Numbered from the stretch's first letter, positions 1 to 10,340 are shown. The stretch is 64,000 bases of DNA from Mesorhizobium sp. Pch-S (GCF_004136315.1 NZ_CP029562.1:4115501-4179500); one strand, 5' to 3'. Notes: a model not told the origin generated them from the letters alone. Numbers and translations are program-made.

Positions 1-1764
1 ACATTCGCCATGTCCGAACACGGCGGCATAGCCGGCATAGCCGGGTACGTTGAGCGGTGTGCTGGCATCGGCGTCCGGCGTGTTCAGGAACACACGGATG
101 AAGCAGGAGCGCGGCAGTTGCGGTACACGGTGCAGCCGCACCTCGGCCGATCGGAAACTCTTGGTCGCATCAGGCACTGCGATCGGCGCCGAGACGAAAC
201 GGCCGACCGGATTGGTCAAGCCGACCGGCATCAGGCATCCGCCGCGAACATACTCATAACCGAAACGGCTCATGTCGAGTGTGTCGCGCACCGCATAACT
301 CCACGGTGTCAGTGCCGAATCGAGATCGGCCGGCAGGCCGTCCGGGTGATCCTGCTGCCAGCGCCACCAGAGCCGGTCGATGTTCGCATGGACGGGCCAG
401 AAGATCGGATCATAGGACGCGGTCAGGTTCGAGAACATGTCGCCGAACTGCGGCTCGGAATAGAGATCGTCACGCTGGTGGAATTTGCGGCCGGCGACGC
501 GCACCGCGCTGTTGCGATCGGTGGGCGCATCCGTCTTGAAAGCCGGGTTCATGCCGCCGGTCCAGATGTGCATCGTGTTGTGCGGGTTCTGGTCGAGGAA
601 GCCGAAACTGTCGACATAGAGGCTGCCGCCGCCGAAATCGCGGAAGGTGCGCAGCGAAAGGATCTCGTCGATATCCTCCTGCGCCGGGTAGTGGTAGTGG
701 ATGACGGTGTTGATCGTGCCCTTGCCGAACTGGCCGGAATAGCGCAGCGGATACCAGAGCGAATTGGCGTCAAGAAGCGCGTCGATCAGGCGCTTGCGGT
801 TTTCGCCGGCCACATACTCCTTGCCGCACGTGGCGCTGACGGCATCGTAGGCCTGCGTCGGGTTGGCCCAGAGCTGTCCGACCAACGTGTCGACGCTGGC
901 CGGAAAGCCATGATCACGCAGGAAACGCGCCGAAGTTTCGGTGAGATAGCCCTTGAAGGCATCGGGAAGGATCGCGCCATTGGCCGGGTCTTCAGGCTTG
1001 TAGCGCTGCGCCGGGAAATCCCACCACGGCATCGTCACATCCGGGCAGAAATCCTGCAGCGCCTGTTCAAATTCATAGAGATAGACGCGATGCCATGGCA
1101 GGAACCGCTCCCAGCCATGCTGGCAGTGGTTCTGATGGATGAGGGCCAGGTTGTTGTAGGAACGCTTGTCGCCGACCCACTTGTTCAGCTTGTAGAGTTC
1201 GCGGAAGGCATGGCGCAGCCGCTCCTTCTGCGGTTCGCTCAGCACATCGACATCCATGCGCTGCCGCAACTCGCCCTTGGCATAGCGCCAGGCTGCTGGA
1301 TCCGACGCCGGGCCGAAGACCGGGCCGGGAAGTCCTTTCACCTCGACGCGCGCTTCGGTCGGGACGCTGACCTCACCGGCGAGCGCAATCTGCTCGATCA
1401 GGTCCCCGGGACAGCCTTCCTCGATCCAGGTTTCGATGCGGTCGATATCCTCGTCGGCGATGGGCGAGCCACCCCAGGGCAGGCGCGGGAACTGCTTGCC
1501 GTCGAAAGGCGGCAGCCCGCGCAAACCACGGATCAGTGCCGAGCGCGCGCCGCGGCCCCTGGCATCGCTCGTGCCGCAACATGTGGTGGTGAGTGGCGCG
1601 ATCAGCGGCATGCCGTGCAACTGCAGTCCCAGGAACTCCGGCAGGGCCAGCCCCGTCAGGCTGCCTGGCCCTTCGGTGCCGCCGGCCGCGATGAGGATTG
1701 CCTCGACGTCGCTCCAGGTGAAGGGTGGTGTCGGTTCGGATCGCGGCGCGTCACTTGTGGCCAT
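1..1764 (-). CDS. Tyrosinase family (polyphenol oxidase) protein, 3' end beyond window
   Basis: Type-3 copper enzyme expected to oxidise phenols to quinones. The frame is open for 588 codons from ATG at 1764 to the window edge. The CuA site lies near residue 218 (HCQHGWERFLPWHRVYL). A CuB-type HNTMH lies near residue 395 and DPIFWPVHANIDRLWW near residue 455. About 190 residues precede CuA. They include a segment ending WIEEGCPGD that resembles the N-terminal extension of some proteobacterial tyrosinases; no CxxCH haem motif is seen. No signal peptide is evident. The start overlaps the 3' end of the multicopper oxidase gene by 14 bp, so the two are probably translationally coupled. Copper ligands are clear; substrate and physiological role (melanin, phenolic detoxification) are inference. 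Confidence 0.9.
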   Translation of the reverse strand, partial: MATSDAPRSEPTPPFTWSDVEAILIAAGGTEGPGSLTGLALPEFLGLQLHGMPLIAPLTTTCCGTSDARGRGARSALIRGLRGLPPFDGKQFPRLPWGGSPIADEDIDRIETWIEEGCPGDLIEQIALAGEVSVPTEARVEVKGLPGPVFGPASDPAAWRYAKGELRQRMDVDVLSEPQKERLRHAFRELYKLNKWVGDKRSYNNLALIHQNHCQHGWERFLPWHRVYLYEFEQALQDFCPDVTMPWWDFPAQRYKPEDPANGAILPDAFKGYLTETSARFLRDHGFPASVDTLVGQLWANPTQAYDAVSATCGKEYVAGENRKRLIDALLDANSLWYPLRYSGQFGKGTINTVIHYHYPAQEDIDEILSLRTFRDFGGGSLYVDSFGFLDQNPHNTMHIWTGGMNPAFKTDAPTDRNSAVRVAGRKFHQRDDLYSEPQFGDMFSNLTASYDPIFWPVHANIDRLWWRWQQDHPDGLPADLDSALTPWSYAVRDTLDMSRFGYEYVRGGCLMPVGLTNPVGRFVSAPIAVPDATKSFRSAEVRLHRVPQLPRSCFIRVFLNTPDADASTPLNVPGYAGYAAVFGHGEC

Positions 1765-3865
1765 CGTGACCACCCATCTGGCCGTCCATCTGCATGGACA
1801 TGGCGCTGCCTTGCGGACCAACCACCTGATCGGGCAGCACCACCGCCACGTTCTGCATCATGCCCTGGTCCTCGTGATCGAGGATATGGCAGTGGAGTAC
1901 GTATTCGCCGATATAGCGTTCGTAGCGTGTGCGCAGTGTGATGGTGTAGATGCCGGAGAAACCGGCCGGCAGCGATTGCGGGATCAGGCTCTTGATCCAC
2001 AGCGTATCCTTCCAGACCCCCTTCAACCCCGGATATTGCGGATCGAAGGGCTCGCCACCGGCATCGTCGACTGCGCCCGCCGCGCTGACGTCCTTGCCAT
2101 TGGGATCGATGACCGAGACGATCTGGAACGGGTTAACGTGAATGTGGAACGGGTGACTGACGAAATGGGATTGCAGCACCCATTCCTGCGCCTTGCCGAG
2201 TGGCAGCTGGCGGTCGATCCGCGTTGGGTCGTAAGGCCTTACATCGGCTGTCTTGAGCGTGTTGCCGACCTCGAATTTCACGTCCTTTCCGGTCGTGTCG
2301 ATGAAGAAAGTCAGCTCCTGGGTACCATTGCCCTTGACCTCTTCGTCGGTGACGTCGGGATGCGGCGTAAAGCGCGTCAGCTTTGTGCCGGCCTTGAGGT
2401 CAGCCACCACCGCTGCCTTGACGTTGGACGGCATGTTGGTCTCGGCAAGCGCAACCAGCTTGTTGTTGAGGTAGGTCTCGACGTTGGTGACCGGCGTCCC
2501 GGCTGCGACATCCACGATCGAGAGCAACTGTGGCTCGACGTTGAGCCCGTTGACCACGCCCGACTTCGGCGCCGAGGAGTCGATCACGCAATAACGGCCT
2601 GCCTCTGGAAACACCACAAGCGCGTCGAAGCGGTAGCCGGGCTGGAGAGTTGCAACCTTGGTCATCTGCCCTGAAGCCATCGTCAGGCCGTCGGCCGCGA
2701 CCAGCATGTAGGGCACGGGTTTCGTGTCGCATGTATCCTTGATGAAGGCGGCGCTGGCGTCAGCCTGAAGCAGCGTCTTTGCGCCAGGCTGCAACTTGCC
2801 GTCGAGAACCTTGAAGAATTGCAGGCTGATCGTGTCGCGCACACCGGCGTGGATCATGCGCCAGCGTTCGATCTGGCCCTGTTTGGCGGTCAGGGGGTTG
2901 TTGGCATCAAACACTTGGCCGTTCAGCGACGTATACCGACCGGAGGCCGGCCAGGTTCCAGGGCCAAACTGGTCGTAACCTTCGATGCCGCCGATATCAC
3001 CCGGGTCGCAAATGTACCGGCCGTTGATATCCTGCTTGATGGGACCCAACTCGCCGGGCTTCGCGGCCGGCGCACGACAGGCATACTGGATCTGCTGCAT
3101 CACCAGCAGCCGCTCGGGGATCGCGGAGGTCGGGATCAGCGTATCGAGGTCACCATGCGCGGAAGGCGTCGGCGGACGGTTACCGCGAATGATGAGTGCG
3201 CCTGCCATGCCACTCGACACCTGCAGAGCGGTGGAGCCGTGACGGTGGGTGTGGTACCAGAACGTGCCTGAAGGGTGATCGGACGGGATGTTGTATTCGT
3301 AGGTGAACTTCGTCTGCGGATTGATCGACAAGAGCACGTTGTCGCTGTTGCCTGACGGGCTTACCCACAGCCCATGCGTATGCAGATTGGTTCCGTTGAA
3401 GCAATGCGGGATGTCGGGCATTTGTCCGCCAGGCATACAGCCGGGGTCGCCTGGCTGGGGGCCCGCCGGCAGCTGGTTGTCCAATGTGACGCGCACTGTA
3501 TCGCCGGGAGTCGCCTCGATCGTCGGCGAGACATAGGGCGCCTTGGGATCGACACCCTTGCCGGTGTACCCGCGCAGATGAACCTTGTCGTATCCGCCTG
3601 TCGACGGATTGTAGATCTGGTTGTCGATATACTGGATCTTGAGATTGAGCAGGCGATCCCCGCGTACTGGCGCTGTGTTGCCGGGCAACGGCGCGGCCGG
3701 AGCAAGCTCTTTCAGAACAGGTTTGGCGATCGGCTCGCGCTCGTCCTGCAATACCGGCGGATTGATGATCTCGGCCATCGCGGGCAGCACCGCGAAGGGT
3801 GTCAGGCTGCCGACAAAAACCCCCGCAAAAAACCGCGCACGCGCCATCGATCCTCCACGCAGCAT
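1751..3865 (-). CDS. Periplasmic multicopper oxidase
   Basis: Laccase/bilirubin-oxidase-like enzyme coupling substrate oxidation to O2 reduction. All four copper-ligand segments are visible: HTHGLW, FWYHTHRHG, HPFHIHVNPF and YVLHCHILDHEDQGMM near the C-terminus. An N-terminal signal peptide ends around AMA, pointing to export. Two starts are possible: ATG 3865 (AAGGGGAG upstream) or ATG 3847 (GGAGG six bases upstream). The latter gives the cleaner signal peptide beginning MARARFF. The protein is 704 aa from the first ATG, long for the family because of extended loops between cupredoxin domains. The C-terminus is Met/His-rich (SMQMDGQMGGHDGHK), which could bind copper. The tyrosinase gene follows with a 14-bp overlap, suggesting a two-enzyme copper oxidase unit. 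Confidence 0.93.
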   Translation of the reverse strand: MLRGGSMARARFFAGVFVGSLTPFAVLPAMAEIINPPVLQDEREPIAKPVLKELAPAAPLPGNTAPVRGDRLLNLKIQYIDNQIYNPSTGGYDKVHLRGYTGKGVDPKAPYVSPTIEATPGDTVRVTLDNQLPAGPQPGDPGCMPGGQMPDIPHCFNGTNLHTHGLWVSPSGNSDNVLLSINPQTKFTYEYNIPSDHPSGTFWYHTHRHGSTALQVSSGMAGALIIRGNRPPTPSAHGDLDTLIPTSAIPERLLVMQQIQYACRAPAAKPGELGPIKQDINGRYICDPGDIGGIEGYDQFGPGTWPASGRYTSLNGQVFDANNPLTAKQGQIERWRMIHAGVRDTISLQFFKVLDGKLQPGAKTLLQADASAAFIKDTCDTKPVPYMLVAADGLTMASGQMTKVATLQPGYRFDALVVFPEAGRYCVIDSSAPKSGVVNGLNVEPQLLSIVDVAAGTPVTNVETYLNNKLVALAETNMPSNVKAAVVADLKAGTKLTRFTPHPDVTDEEVKGNGTQELTFFIDTTGKDVKFEVGNTLKTADVRPYDPTRIDRQLPLGKAQEWVLQSHFVSHPFHIHVNPFQIVSVIDPNGKDVSAAGAVDDAGGEPFDPQYPGLKGVWKDTLWIKSLIPQSLPAGFSGIYTITLRTRYERYIGEYVLHCHILDHEDQGMMQNVAVVLPDQVVGPQGSAMSMQMDGQMGGHDGHK

Positions 3866-4175
3866 GGGGCTCCCCTTCAGATATATTATAAACTGCTAAC
3901 ATACTGCGCTGGATATTGATGCATGTCCAGCGCCTTGCCCTGTAGAGCGAGAAATTTTACTTGTCGTAAGACTTTGCGGGATTTCCTGATGTCACATTTA
4001 TACCGCTCATAATCAAATCAGTTAGAATTTCGTTCTATTTGTAAAAAGCCGGCTGAAGGTTACGCGTCCGCTGAGACGGCGGATACTGAACACATCTCCT
4101 TCATTTGACGTACTGTCCTGCTGCTTGCGCGGTGAGACGAACAGGGCTGTGTCACAACGCAGTTGATCTTTCAGA
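3866..4175. other. Intergenic region between multicopper oxidase and autotransporter
   Basis: No credible gene was seen. It must hold the promoter for the multicopper oxidase. A TATAAT-like hexamer on the minus strand lies at 3885-3890, but no matching -35 box was found. The half next to the autotransporter stop contains a short inverted repeat (TCCGC at 4067-4071 with GCGGA at 4079-4083) and AGCCGGCT followed by T residues on the minus strand. These could end autotransporter transcription but are weak. Confidence 0.4.
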
Positions 4176-7100
4176 TCAGAACTTCTTGCCCAGGTTGATC
4201 AGGAAGCCGTTGTCGGTGCCGCCATCGCTGCCGAACAGGCCGCGATATTCGAGCCGGACTGCAAAATCCTGCGTCGTCTGGATGTTCATCCCCAGCCCGA
4301 GCATGAAACGGTCCTTTGCCGATCCGTCGATCGAGGTGTGATAGAACGGCCCGCCGAACATGTCCGCGTAGTTCATCGTGATCGCGCTGTCGCCCTGGAA
4401 GTCATGCTGATACTCCAGCCTGAGTTGCGGCGTGATCACGCCGAAGCTGACGGGGATCTTATAGGCCAGCCTCAGACCAAGGTTCCCGGTGACGGTGTCG
4501 ATATCCTGCTCGCCATAATGCAGCGCCAGTGACGGATCGCCTTTTTCGGTGAAGGCATCCAGCGTGGCGCGAGCCACGTCCAGGCGCGCGTATGGCGAAA
4601 TCAGCCAGTTCTCGACCTGATACTTGGCGCCCGCCGAGACCGAGGCGAACCACTGACCGCCGTCGCGCTCACCGGTGACGAAGCCACCGCCTGATGTCAG
4701 GTAGCGCTTGGAATCGAACGAGAGCCATTGGTAGCCAAGCAGGCCGTCGATGAAGAAGTTCTGACCCGGGTGGTAGCTGGCATAGAGCCCTGCCGTGTAG
4801 GCCTTGCCGGTGCTGCGGCTGCCATTGTCGCCGATGTCACTGACATCCCGGCCGTAGCCGACACCAAGCCCGAGCGCGAACGCACGGCTGAATCGATAGT
4901 CGATGCCGCCGCTGAGCCCTGTCGTCTCGAACTTGTAGCCGTCATCGCCTTCCCGGTCGCCGACGTTGATCGAACCCCCCGTCCAGATCGTCACCTTGCT
5001 GTGGCCGAAGCTGCCGGTGCCGAAGCCGCCAGGTGTGCTCGCCGTGGTGCTGTCGTCCAGATACGATTTGAAGGGCAAGTCCTTTTCGGCCGCTACCTGA
5101 CGGCTGCCGCAGGATTCGCCGTGCGGAACCAGATCGTCCTTGCCGCAGGTGCTGTTGAAGGAAAGGGCAATGCCCTGGACAAAGGCCAGGGTGTCGGTGG
5201 GTTCCTGGCCATTGTCACCGTCATGCAGCCCCTCCAGCCGCTGCTGGAAGTTGCCGATCTGCGAGTTTGCGAAGCGGCGTGTCGCGGCCGTCTCCGCGTT
5301 GAGGATGCCCATGACTTCGCTGTCGCGCGTCGGGTCGGGCCGCCCCTGGACGTTGATCGTGATCGCGGTCACCGCCGAGGTTGCGTAGGCGTTGCTGAGC
5401 GTGAAGGTCACCGTCACGGTGCCTTCGAACGTCGTCGTCGGCGTGAAGGTCATCTGGTAGCCGTTGAGCGACGTCGTACCGGATGACGATGGTGGCACCG
5501 AAACCAGGCTTGCGCTGGTGAACGGACCGCCGCTGGCGTCCTTGGCAAGATCGACAACGACTGCCTTGCCCGACATCGTGGTGACACTCTGCGCGACGGC
5601 AACCGGACGCGGCCTGACATTGACGGTTACCAATGCCGGCGCGGACGTTCCGCCCGGACCGCTCGCCGTGTATTGCAGGCTGTCGGAGCCGGTGAAGGAG
5701 GCGCCAGGCGTGTAGACGATGTCGGTGCCGCTCACTATGGCGGTGCCGTGTCCCGGCGCACTGACGATCGCGATCGCGGTGATCGTCCCGGTATCATTGG
5801 CGAGGACGTTGATGGTTACAGGCTGGCCATCGAGTGTCTGGGCCGTATCAGGATTGGCGACCGGCGGGTTGTTGGCGATCGCCAGCGTGTAGACTGCGGA
5901 CCCCGTGTAGCCGAGATGGTCCGTTGCCGTCACCGTGAAAGTGGATGAACCGACGACCGTGGGGGTGCCCGAGAAGACGCCGGCCGATGACAGGGATATG
6001 CCGGGCGGCAGTGTGCCGCTTGTCACCGCGAAGCCGTAGGGCGTGCTGCCGCCGTTTGCGGTCAGCGCCTGGTTGTAGGGGAGGCCATATTGGCCGTCCG
6101 GCAGAGCGCCTGGAGAAAGCGTAATGGTCGGGGCGGCGATGACAAGCGTGTACGCCACGCTCGTGGTGCCGGCGGTTCCGGTCGTGCTGTCGGTCACCGT
6201 CACGGTGAAGTTGAAGGTGCCGTCGACGGTTGGCGTGCCTGAAAGCAGGCCTGCCCCAGACAAAGTCAGGCCGGTAGGCAGCGCACCCGCGGTAACCGAG
6301 AACGTATATGGCGCGTTGCCACCGCTTGCCGTCAATGTCTGGCTGTAAGCGGTTCCGGCGGTGCCGGATGGCACGCTGGGCGGCAGCATGGTCAGGCTGG
6401 GTACGGCAACGGTCATGGTGTACGGGCGTGACCCTGTTTGACCGTGGGCGTCGCTTGCCGTGATCGTGAATGAAAAATTGCCGGCTGCCGTCGGAGTGCC
6501 CGACAGCGCTCCGGTTGGACCGAGCACCATGCCAGGCGGCAGTGTGCCCGCGGTCACCGAGAAGCTGTAGGGAGCAACCGCACCGGTTGCCGTCACGGTG
6601 TCCGAGTAGTTTGAACCGGCTGTCGCGTTCGCCAGCGTTGTCGGATTGACCACGACAACAGGTGTCGCGACCTGCAATGTGTAGCTGACATCGGTCGAGA
6701 AGGGCGCTCCGGCTCCGGTGCTGCTGTCCGTCGCCCTGACGGTGACATTGTAGGAACCTGGCACGGTGGCGGTTCCCGAAAGCTCGCCGCTGCCGCTGAG
6801 GTTCAAGCCGGTGGGAAGTGTACCGGCAGAAACGGTGTAGCTGTAGGGGGTCGTGCCGCCGGATGCCGTGAACTGCTGGCTGAACGCTGCGCCATAGGTC
6901 ACCGGAATGGTACCCGCCGGTGGCGTCAGTCCGAGCGTCGGCGCGCCGACGGTCAGCGTGAATGGCTGGGATATCGATACGGGACCGGTTCCGCTGCTGC
7001 TGTCGGTGGCTGTGACGGTGAGATTGAAGGAGCCGGCCGCCGTTGGCGTCCCGGAGACGGTAACGCTGTTGGAGGTCGTCCCCGTGGTGGAAAGCCCCGC

Positions 7101-10100
7101 CGGCAAACCGCTTACCGCCACGGTGTATGGCGCCGCGCCGCCGGATGCGGTGAAGGTCTGGGTGTAGGTAGCGCCAACCTGCGCCGCGAGCGGACCGGAG
7201 GCGTTCACGACGATCGTCGGATCGCCGACGGTGATGGTGACCGTCGCCGGCGCGGAGGTTCCACCACTGTTTGTCGCGGTGTAGGTGAACGTGTCAGGGC
7301 CACGATATCCGGGGGTGGGCGTGTAGCTGATCGACAGGCCGGTTGCCGTGGCGGTGCCGTGGTCAGCCAATGTGGCAATAGCGACGGACAGCGCCGCCCC
7401 ACCGGTGATGTTCAGCGTCACCGGATTGGCGCTGCTGCCGTAACCGACAGTGGCGGACACCGGATTGGCGACTGGCGGAATGTCGATGATCTGGACCGAG
7501 TAGGCGGTGCTGCCGGTGGCGGCCGTGCCTGTGGTGCTGTCCGTCGCCGTCACGGTGAAGTTGAAGGTACCCGGGGCGGTCGGTGTGCCTGACAGCGTGC
7601 CGGTCGTGGACAATGTCAGCCCCGCAGGCTGCGCACCGGACGTGATGGCAAAGGTGTATGGGCTATTACCGCCGCTTGCCGACAGTGTCTGGTTGTAACC
7701 GGACGCGACCGAGCCGTCTGGAAGGCTGGGGGGCGATACGGTCAGGCTGGGAAGGCCGACCGTCAAATTGTAAGGCCGTGTGCCTGTCTGGCCGTTGGCG
7801 TCGGTTGCCGTGACCGTGAATGCGAAGGTGCCGGATTGTGTCGGCGTGCCTGTGAGCTGGCCATCCGTGGCCAATGACAGCCCGGCCCGGAGCGTGGCCG
7901 GTACGGTCGAGAATGTGTAGGGCCCAATACCGCCGGATGCGGTGAAGGTGGCGGAATAACTCGAAGCTGCCGTGGCGTTTGTCAGCGTCGAGGGTGAAAC
8001 CACGATGGAGGGTGCTGCGACCTGCATCACGTAGTTCTGTGTCCGGGCAAACGGTGCGCCGGTGCCGGTGCTGCTGTCCGTTGCCCGAACCGAGAAGGTG
8101 AACAGTCCCGTTACGGTCGGTGTTCCCGAGAGCACACCGGAGGTGGGGTCCAGCGACAAGCCTGCCGGCAGTGCTCCGGCACTGACGGTATAGGTGTAAG
8201 GCCCTGTACCGCCGGAGGCAGTGTATTGTTGGCTGTATGCTGTCGCATAGGTCGCGCTGAGTGTTCCCGCCGGCGGCGTCAGGGCAAGGGTTGGTGCGCT
8301 CACCGACAGGGTAAAGGGCTGAGAAATCGAGACCGGACCGGTGCCGGTACTGCTGTCGGTGCCCGTGACATCGAGGTTGAAACTGCCGGCCGCGGTTGGT
8401 GTTCCGGAGACAGTAACGCTGCTGGAGGTCGTCCCCGTTGTGGAAAGCCCGGCCGGTAGGCCGCTTACCGCCAGTGTGTATGGCGCAGCGCCGCCCGATG
8501 CGGTGAAGGTCTGCGTATAGGCGACGCCGATCTGCGCGGTCAGTGCATTGGATGGGGTGACGGTGATCGTCGGATTGCTGACCGTGATGGTGACGGTTGC
8601 CGGCGCCGAAGTCCCCGCCGAATTGGTCGCCGTATAGGTGAAGGAATCCGAGCCGCGGAAGCCCGTATTGGGCTGGTAGGTGATCGATGTCCCGCTCGCG
8701 ATGGCCGTCCCGTTGGCTGCTGCAGTGCCGATCGCGACGGAAGTCGGTGTCCCGCCTGTGGTGTTGAGGGTGATTGGATTGGCGCCGCTGTTGTAGCCAA
8801 CAGTGGCTGAAACCGGATTGGCGACCGGCGGGATGTTGACGATTGTCAGAGCGTAGCCGCGCGGCGCGCTGGAATAGGGAGCGCCGGTGCCTGTGCTGTT
8901 GTCCGTTGCGGTGACCGCGAAGTTGAAATTGCCGGCAGCGGTCGGTGTACCGGACAAGGTGCCGGTTGAGGCAGACAGAGTGATGCCGGGAGGAAGCGCG
9001 CCAGCTGTGACGACATATGTATAGGGCGAGGTGCCACCGGAAGCCGGATTGAGTGTGGCCGAATAAGCCGCGCCCATCGTGCCATTGGCCAAAGTCGTGG
9101 CCGGCAGCGTGATGGTCGGTGCGGCGACCGTCAGGGAATAGGGCTGAGTACCGCTGAACGGCCCGGGCGCGCCGCTGGCGTCTGTGGCCCTGACGGTGAA
9201 GTTGAACGTTCCGCCCGCAGTCGGCGTGCCGGAAATCGTGCCTCCTGGAGCGAGCGTGAGTCCGGCGGGAAGCGAGCCTGAGATGACGGAAAATGTATAG
9301 GGAGATACGCCGCCGCTGGCAGTGACGGTGGTGCTGTAGGCCGATCCGACAGCCGCTCCGCCCGGCAGGGTTGTCGGGGCTACCACGATGGTTGGCGCGG
9401 CATTGATGTCGACGGTTACGGTGTGGAGTTTCAGCCAGACACCGCCAGTCGAGATCGTGGTGCTGTCCTGCACTTTTATCGTGAAGGTGAAGCTGCCCAG
9501 GGTCGTTGGGGTGCCGGAAAGCAGGCCGCCGCCGGACAGTGACAATCCAGGCGGCAGGGTGCCTGTTTCAAGAGTGTAGGCATAAGGCGCAGTACCGCCG
9601 CTCGTGCTGAATTGCTGGCTGTAGGCAATACCCTGCGCGCCAGCTGCAGGGCTGGCCGGCGAAACAACCATTGTCGGTCCGGGAACGCTGAAACTGTAGC
9701 TTTTGTCGGCCGTCAATGCCGTGGGCGATGTCGAATCCGTCACGTGCACGGTATAATTGTAGGGACCTGAGCCGGTCGGAGTGCCTGAAATCCTGCCGTT
9801 TGTCGCAAGGGTGAGCCCCGGCGGCAGGCTGCCGCCACCCGGAGTGTAGGTATAGGGCGCCGTGCCATTGGCGGATGTCAGGGTCTGATCATAGAAAACG
9901 CTGATCTGGGGCGTTGGCAGGCTTGCCGGGCTGACGGTAATCGGCGAGGAGGCGGGGGTGATCGTAACGTTGACCGTCACGACACCAGCAGAGGCGTCCT
10001 TGAAGGTGAAGGTGTCCGTGGTGGCACCATCGCCGTTGTTGACATAGGTCAGCAATCCTGCGGCGGCATTATCGATCGTTACATGTCCATGCGCGGGTTG

Positions 10101-10340
10101 CACCACGTCGCTTTGCGGGTTTGTGCCGAAGGGGTCGCATGACGACGCATTGATTTGTTTGCTGCCACCAGACACCACTGTGATGGCAATAGGTGTGGGG
10201 CACCCGACCGACGGAGCCGCCTGTACCGGAGAGGCCGCCCCGGCAGCGAGGCAAACAAGCGCCAGCATGCCCAACCACAGCACGAAGCCGCTTGCAAGCG
10301 TACGCGCACGCTCGGTGCGATACTTTGTATTCCAGTTCAA
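4176..10340 (-). CDS. Giant putative-Ig-repeat autotransporter (type V secretion)
   Basis: A 2054-aa surface protein. The N-terminal signal peptide has a hydrophobic core (LGMLALVCLAAG) and ends near VQAAPS. The passenger is built from about 13 putative-Ig (He_PIG-like) repeats, recognisable by SGGxxPYTY, LPPGLxL and LSGTPTAAG. They are interspersed with four cadherin/VCBS-like modules beginning PVANPV or similar, of the form found in bacterial adhesins. The last 280 or so residues form an autotransporter beta-barrel ending NGFLINLGKKF with terminal Phe. The start chosen is TTG at 10340 with GGGGG seven bases upstream; no in-frame ATG precedes the signal peptide. The barrel predicts self-insertion in the outer membrane. 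Adhesion is inferred from the repeats; the ligand is unknown. It is transcribed away from the collar-protein genes. Confidence 0.9.
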   Translation of the reverse strand: MNWNTKYRTERARTLASGFVLWLGMLALVCLAAGAASPVQAAPSVGCPTPIAITVVSGGSKQINASSCDPFGTNPQSDVVQPAHGHVTIDNAAAGLLTYVNNGDGATTDTFTFKDASAGVVTVNVTITPASSPITVSPASLPTPQISVFYDQTLTSANGTAPYTYTPGGGSLPPGLTLATNGRISGTPTGSGPYNYTVHVTDSTSPTALTADKSYSFSVPGPTMVVSPASPAAGAQGIAYSQQFSTSGGTAPYAYTLETGTLPPGLSLSGGGLLSGTPTTLGSFTFTIKVQDSTTISTGGVWLKLHTVTVDINAAPTIVVAPTTLPGGAAVGSAYSTTVTASGGVSPYTFSVISGSLPAGLTLAPGGTISGTPTAGGTFNFTVRATDASGAPGPFSGTQPYSLTVAAPTITLPATTLANGTMGAAYSATLNPASGGTSPYTYVVTAGALPPGITLSASTGTLSGTPTAAGNFNFAVTATDNSTGTGAPYSSAPRGYALTIVNIPPVANPVSATVGYNSGANPITLNTTGGTPTSVAIGTAAANGTAIASGTSITYQPNTGFRGSDSFTYTATNSAGTSAPATVTITVSNPTITVTPSNALTAQIGVAYTQTFTASGGAAPYTLAVSGLPAGLSTTGTTSSSVTVSGTPTAAGSFNLDVTGTDSSTGTGPVSISQPFTLSVSAPTLALTPPAGTLSATYATAYSQQYTASGGTGPYTYTVSAGALPAGLSLDPTSGVLSGTPTVTGLFTFSVRATDSSTGTGAPFARTQNYVMQVAAPSIVVSPSTLTNATAASSYSATFTASGGIGPYTFSTVPATLRAGLSLATDGQLTGTPTQSGTFAFTVTATDANGQTGTRPYNLTVGLPSLTVSPPSLPDGSVASGYNQTLSASGGNSPYTFAITSGAQPAGLTLSTTGTLSGTPTAPGTFNFTVTATDSTTGTAATGSTAYSVQIIDIPPVANPVSATVGYGSSANPVTLNITGGAALSVAIATLADHGTATATGLSISYTPTPGYRGPDTFTYTATNSGGTSAPATVTITVGDPTIVVNASGPLAAQVGATYTQTFTASGGAAPYTVAVSGLPAGLSTTGTTSNSVTVSGTPTAAGSFNLTVTATDSSSGTGPVSISQPFTLTVGAPTLGLTPPAGTIPVTYGAAFSQQFTASGGTTPYSYTVSAGTLPTGLNLSGSGELSGTATVPGSYNVTVRATDSSTGAGAPFSTDVSYTLQVATPVVVVNPTTLANATAGSNYSDTVTATGAVAPYSFSVTAGTLPPGMVLGPTGALSGTPTAAGNFSFTITASDAHGQTGSRPYTMTVAVPSLTMLPPSVPSGTAGTAYSQTLTASGGNAPYTFSVTAGALPTGLTLSGAGLLSGTPTVDGTFNFTVTVTDSTTGTAGTTSVAYTLVIAAPTITLSPGALPDGQYGLPYNQALTANGGSTPYGFAVTSGTLPPGISLSSAGVFSGTPTVVGSSTFTVTATDHLGYTGSAVYTLAIANNPPVANPDTAQTLDGQPVTINVLANDTGTITAIAIVSAPGHGTAIVSGTDIVYTPGASFTGSDSLQYTASGPGGTSAPALVTVNVRPRPVAVAQSVTTMSGKAVVVDLAKDASGGPFTSASLVSVPPSSSGTTSLNGYQMTFTPTTTFEGTVTVTFTLSNAYATSAVTAITINVQGRPDPTRDSEVMGILNAETAATRRFANSQIGNFQQRLEGLHDGDNGQEPTDTLAFVQGIALSFNSTCGKDDLVPHGESCGSRQVAAEKDLPFKSYLDDSTTASTPGGFGTGSFGHSKVTIWTGGSINVGDREGDDGYKFETTGLSGGIDYRFSRAFALGLGVGYGRDVSDIGDNGSRSTGKAYTAGLYASYHPGQNFFIDGLLGYQWLSFDSKRYLTSGGGFVTGERDGGQWFASVSAGAKYQVENWLISPYARLDVARATLDAFTEKGDPSLALHYGEQDIDTVTGNLGLRLAYKIPVSFGVITPQLRLEYQHDFQGDSAITMNYADMFGGPFYHTSIDGSAKDRFMLGLGMNIQTTQDFAVRLEYRGLFGSDGGTDNGFLINLGKKF
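6090..8850 (-). repeat. Tandem block duplication in the autotransporter passenger
   Basis: Two consecutive blocks of about 450 aa (roughly 1.36 kb) have the same domain order: a PVANPVSATVGY module, a putative-Ig unit containing LPAGLSTTGTTS, then three further putative-Ig units. Block 1 begins near 8835 and block 2 near 7478. Protein-level similarity is high across the whole block, including linker residues. This indicates duplication of a multi-domain segment rather than of single domains. Confidence 0.75.

Noticed and set aside
10..1941. 643-codon open frame on the + strand
   Set aside because: It is antisense to the tyrosinase and multicopper oxidase genes, whose copper-ligand motifs are clear; its own translation has no recognisable domain.
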